Positions 63,605 to 64,000 of a DNA stretch of 64,000 nucleotides are shown one piece after another (the first letter of the stretch is position 1; each line of letters opens with the position of its first letter). The stretch is from NCBI RefSeq assembly GCF_965137335.1, contig NZ_CBCRZD010000015.1, one strand, 5' to 3'. Under the pieces are notes generated by a model. It ran no database searches. It saw nothing but the letters and a program-made list of their open reading frames with translations, and was not told the origin of the DNA. The position numbers and the translations under genes were made by a program. The DNA is from Empedobacter stercoris (GTDB lineage Bacteria > Bacteroidota > Bacteroidia > Flavobacteriales > Weeksellaceae).

Positions 63605-63724
63605 ATGCTATCAATTTCAAGCGAGTCGACATTTAATGTGGTACTTTGGATTCTATTCCAGATTGTTCTTGTAATTATAGTAGCCATCATTTTGTATAAG
63701 ATTTACAAAAAACTTACAAAATGA
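63605..63724 (+). CDS. Small single-span membrane protein, 39 residues
   Basis: An ORF not found by length filters: MLSISSESTFNVVLW at the start, then a hydrophobic helix (ILFQIVLVIIVAIILY) and a basic tail KIYKKLTK. The shape (short polar head, helix, lysine-rich tail) is typical of real bacterial small membrane proteins. It ends 21 bases before the IS3 terminal repeat. No neighbour suggests its role. Confidence 0.5.
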   Translation: MLSISSESTFNVVLWILFQIVLVIIVAIILYKIYKKLTK

Positions 63725-63745
63725 AAAAAGGTTCCGAAAATAGAC

Positions 63746-64000
63746 TGCACCCAAAAGTTTGGACAGATTAAAAATTAATAATTATAAAAATGAGTTCGAT
63801 ATTGTATCGGGCTCATTTTATTTAAGTTCGATTTTATTCTATCGTTATTGTAATAGTAAATGTATTGTTTTATTTCTTTTTTTAGCTCTTCAATAGAATT
63901 AAATTTTTGTAAATAAAATAGTTCCGATTTCAGTATTCCGAAGAAATTCTCGATAATAGCATTATCTAAGCAATTTCCTTTTCTACTCATACTTTGTATG
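63746..64000 (-). mobile_element. IS3-family insertion sequence, partial (one end)
   Basis: The segment TGCACCCAAAAGTTTGGACA at 63746-63765 begins with TG and resembles the terminal inverted repeat of IS3/IS150-group elements. It is 9 bases before the transposase 3' end, which is the normal layout. The rest of the element, the other repeat and the target duplication are beyond the right edge. Confidence 0.75.
63775..64000 (-). CDS. IS3-family transposase OrfB, C-terminal part
   Basis: 75 codons of the 3' end of a DDE transposase are visible. SRKGNCLDNAIIENFFGILK carries the conserved glutamate region (DN-x2-E-x-FF) of the rve integrase core, followed by LKKEIKQYIYYYNNDRI and a C-terminus ending SPIQYRTHFYNY. 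This is the typical ending of IS150-type OrfB. The reading frame is open to the window edge, so the gene is truncated by the window only. Confidence 0.9.
   Translation of the reverse strand, partial: IQSMSRKGNCLDNAIIENFFGILKSELFYLQKFNSIEELKKEIKQYIYYYNNDRIKSNLNKMSPIQYRTHFYNY

Noticed and set aside
1..64000. rRNA, tRNA or CRISPR arrays
   Set aside because: No region had the GC-rich folded pattern of stable RNAs, and the only regular repeats are the 8-bp arrays, which lack spacer-repeat structure.

Overview
The window is AT-rich chromosomal DNA from a member of the Bacteroidota, most likely a flavobacterium of the Weeksellaceae type (Empedobacter- or Chryseobacterium-like; the genus is inference). 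Supporting signs are a type IX secretion C-terminal domain, TAnnTTTG promoter boxes with almost no Shine-Dalgarno sequences, a fused MurF-alanine racemase, DUF4270 next to glmS, the acpP-fabF-rnc-pyk cluster, a DUF6427/DUF6341 gene pair, and very tight gene packing with 1-4 base start/stop overlaps. I found no rRNA, tRNA or CRISPR array.

Region 1 (1-11660, all minus strand) is an export-polysaccharide locus. In transcription order it holds manC, a cytidylyltransferase, a nucleotide-sugar epimerase, a UDP-sugar dehydrogenase, rfbC, a small S23-type four-helix-bundle gene, rfbA, a Wzx flippase, a Wzy-like polymerase, an acetyltransferase, a polysaccharide deacetylase, a glycosyltransferase and the first codons of an FnlA/CapE-like dehydratase that runs off the left edge. 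The most unusual feature of the window is here. Two large arrays of a degenerate 8-bp repeat flank the S23-type gene, and the repeats also form the C-terminus of RfbC and a short insert inside the dehydrogenase.

Region 2 (11661-40630) is mostly housekeeping DNA. It starts with a secreted M43-type metalloprotease whose signal peptide is interrupted by an in-frame TAG. It continues with a small membrane protein, the acpP-fabF-rnc-(IPExxxVDY)-pyk operon, pckA, a methyltransferase/trmN6/histidine kinase/ribE run, the GT5-like/DUF4270/glmS operon facing panC-panD-flippase, a tandem pair of carboxypeptidase-regulatory-like proteins (one frameshifted), radA, comF, queD, lpxH and the DUF6427/DUF6341 pair.

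Region 3 (40636-50985) is a second, separate polysaccharide locus. It holds a WbaP-type initiating transferase, two glycosyltransferases, two multi-spanning polymerase-like proteins, a second Wzx flippase, a Wzz-like chain-length protein and wecB. A plus-strand pair (a TTG-started glycosyltransferase and an unrecognised lipoprotein) sits inside the minus-strand cluster.

Region 4 (51133-64000) holds thymidine kinase, MurF-Alr, a patatin-BamA fusion, ybeY, mnmG, a methyltransferase, several lipoproteins, a pirin, a 39-residue membrane ORF and the end of an IS3-family element cut by the window edge. Two 16-bp parS-like centromere sites flank mnmG, one of them inside the start of the next gene. 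This suggests the segment lies in the origin-proximal, ParB-loaded part of the chromosome.
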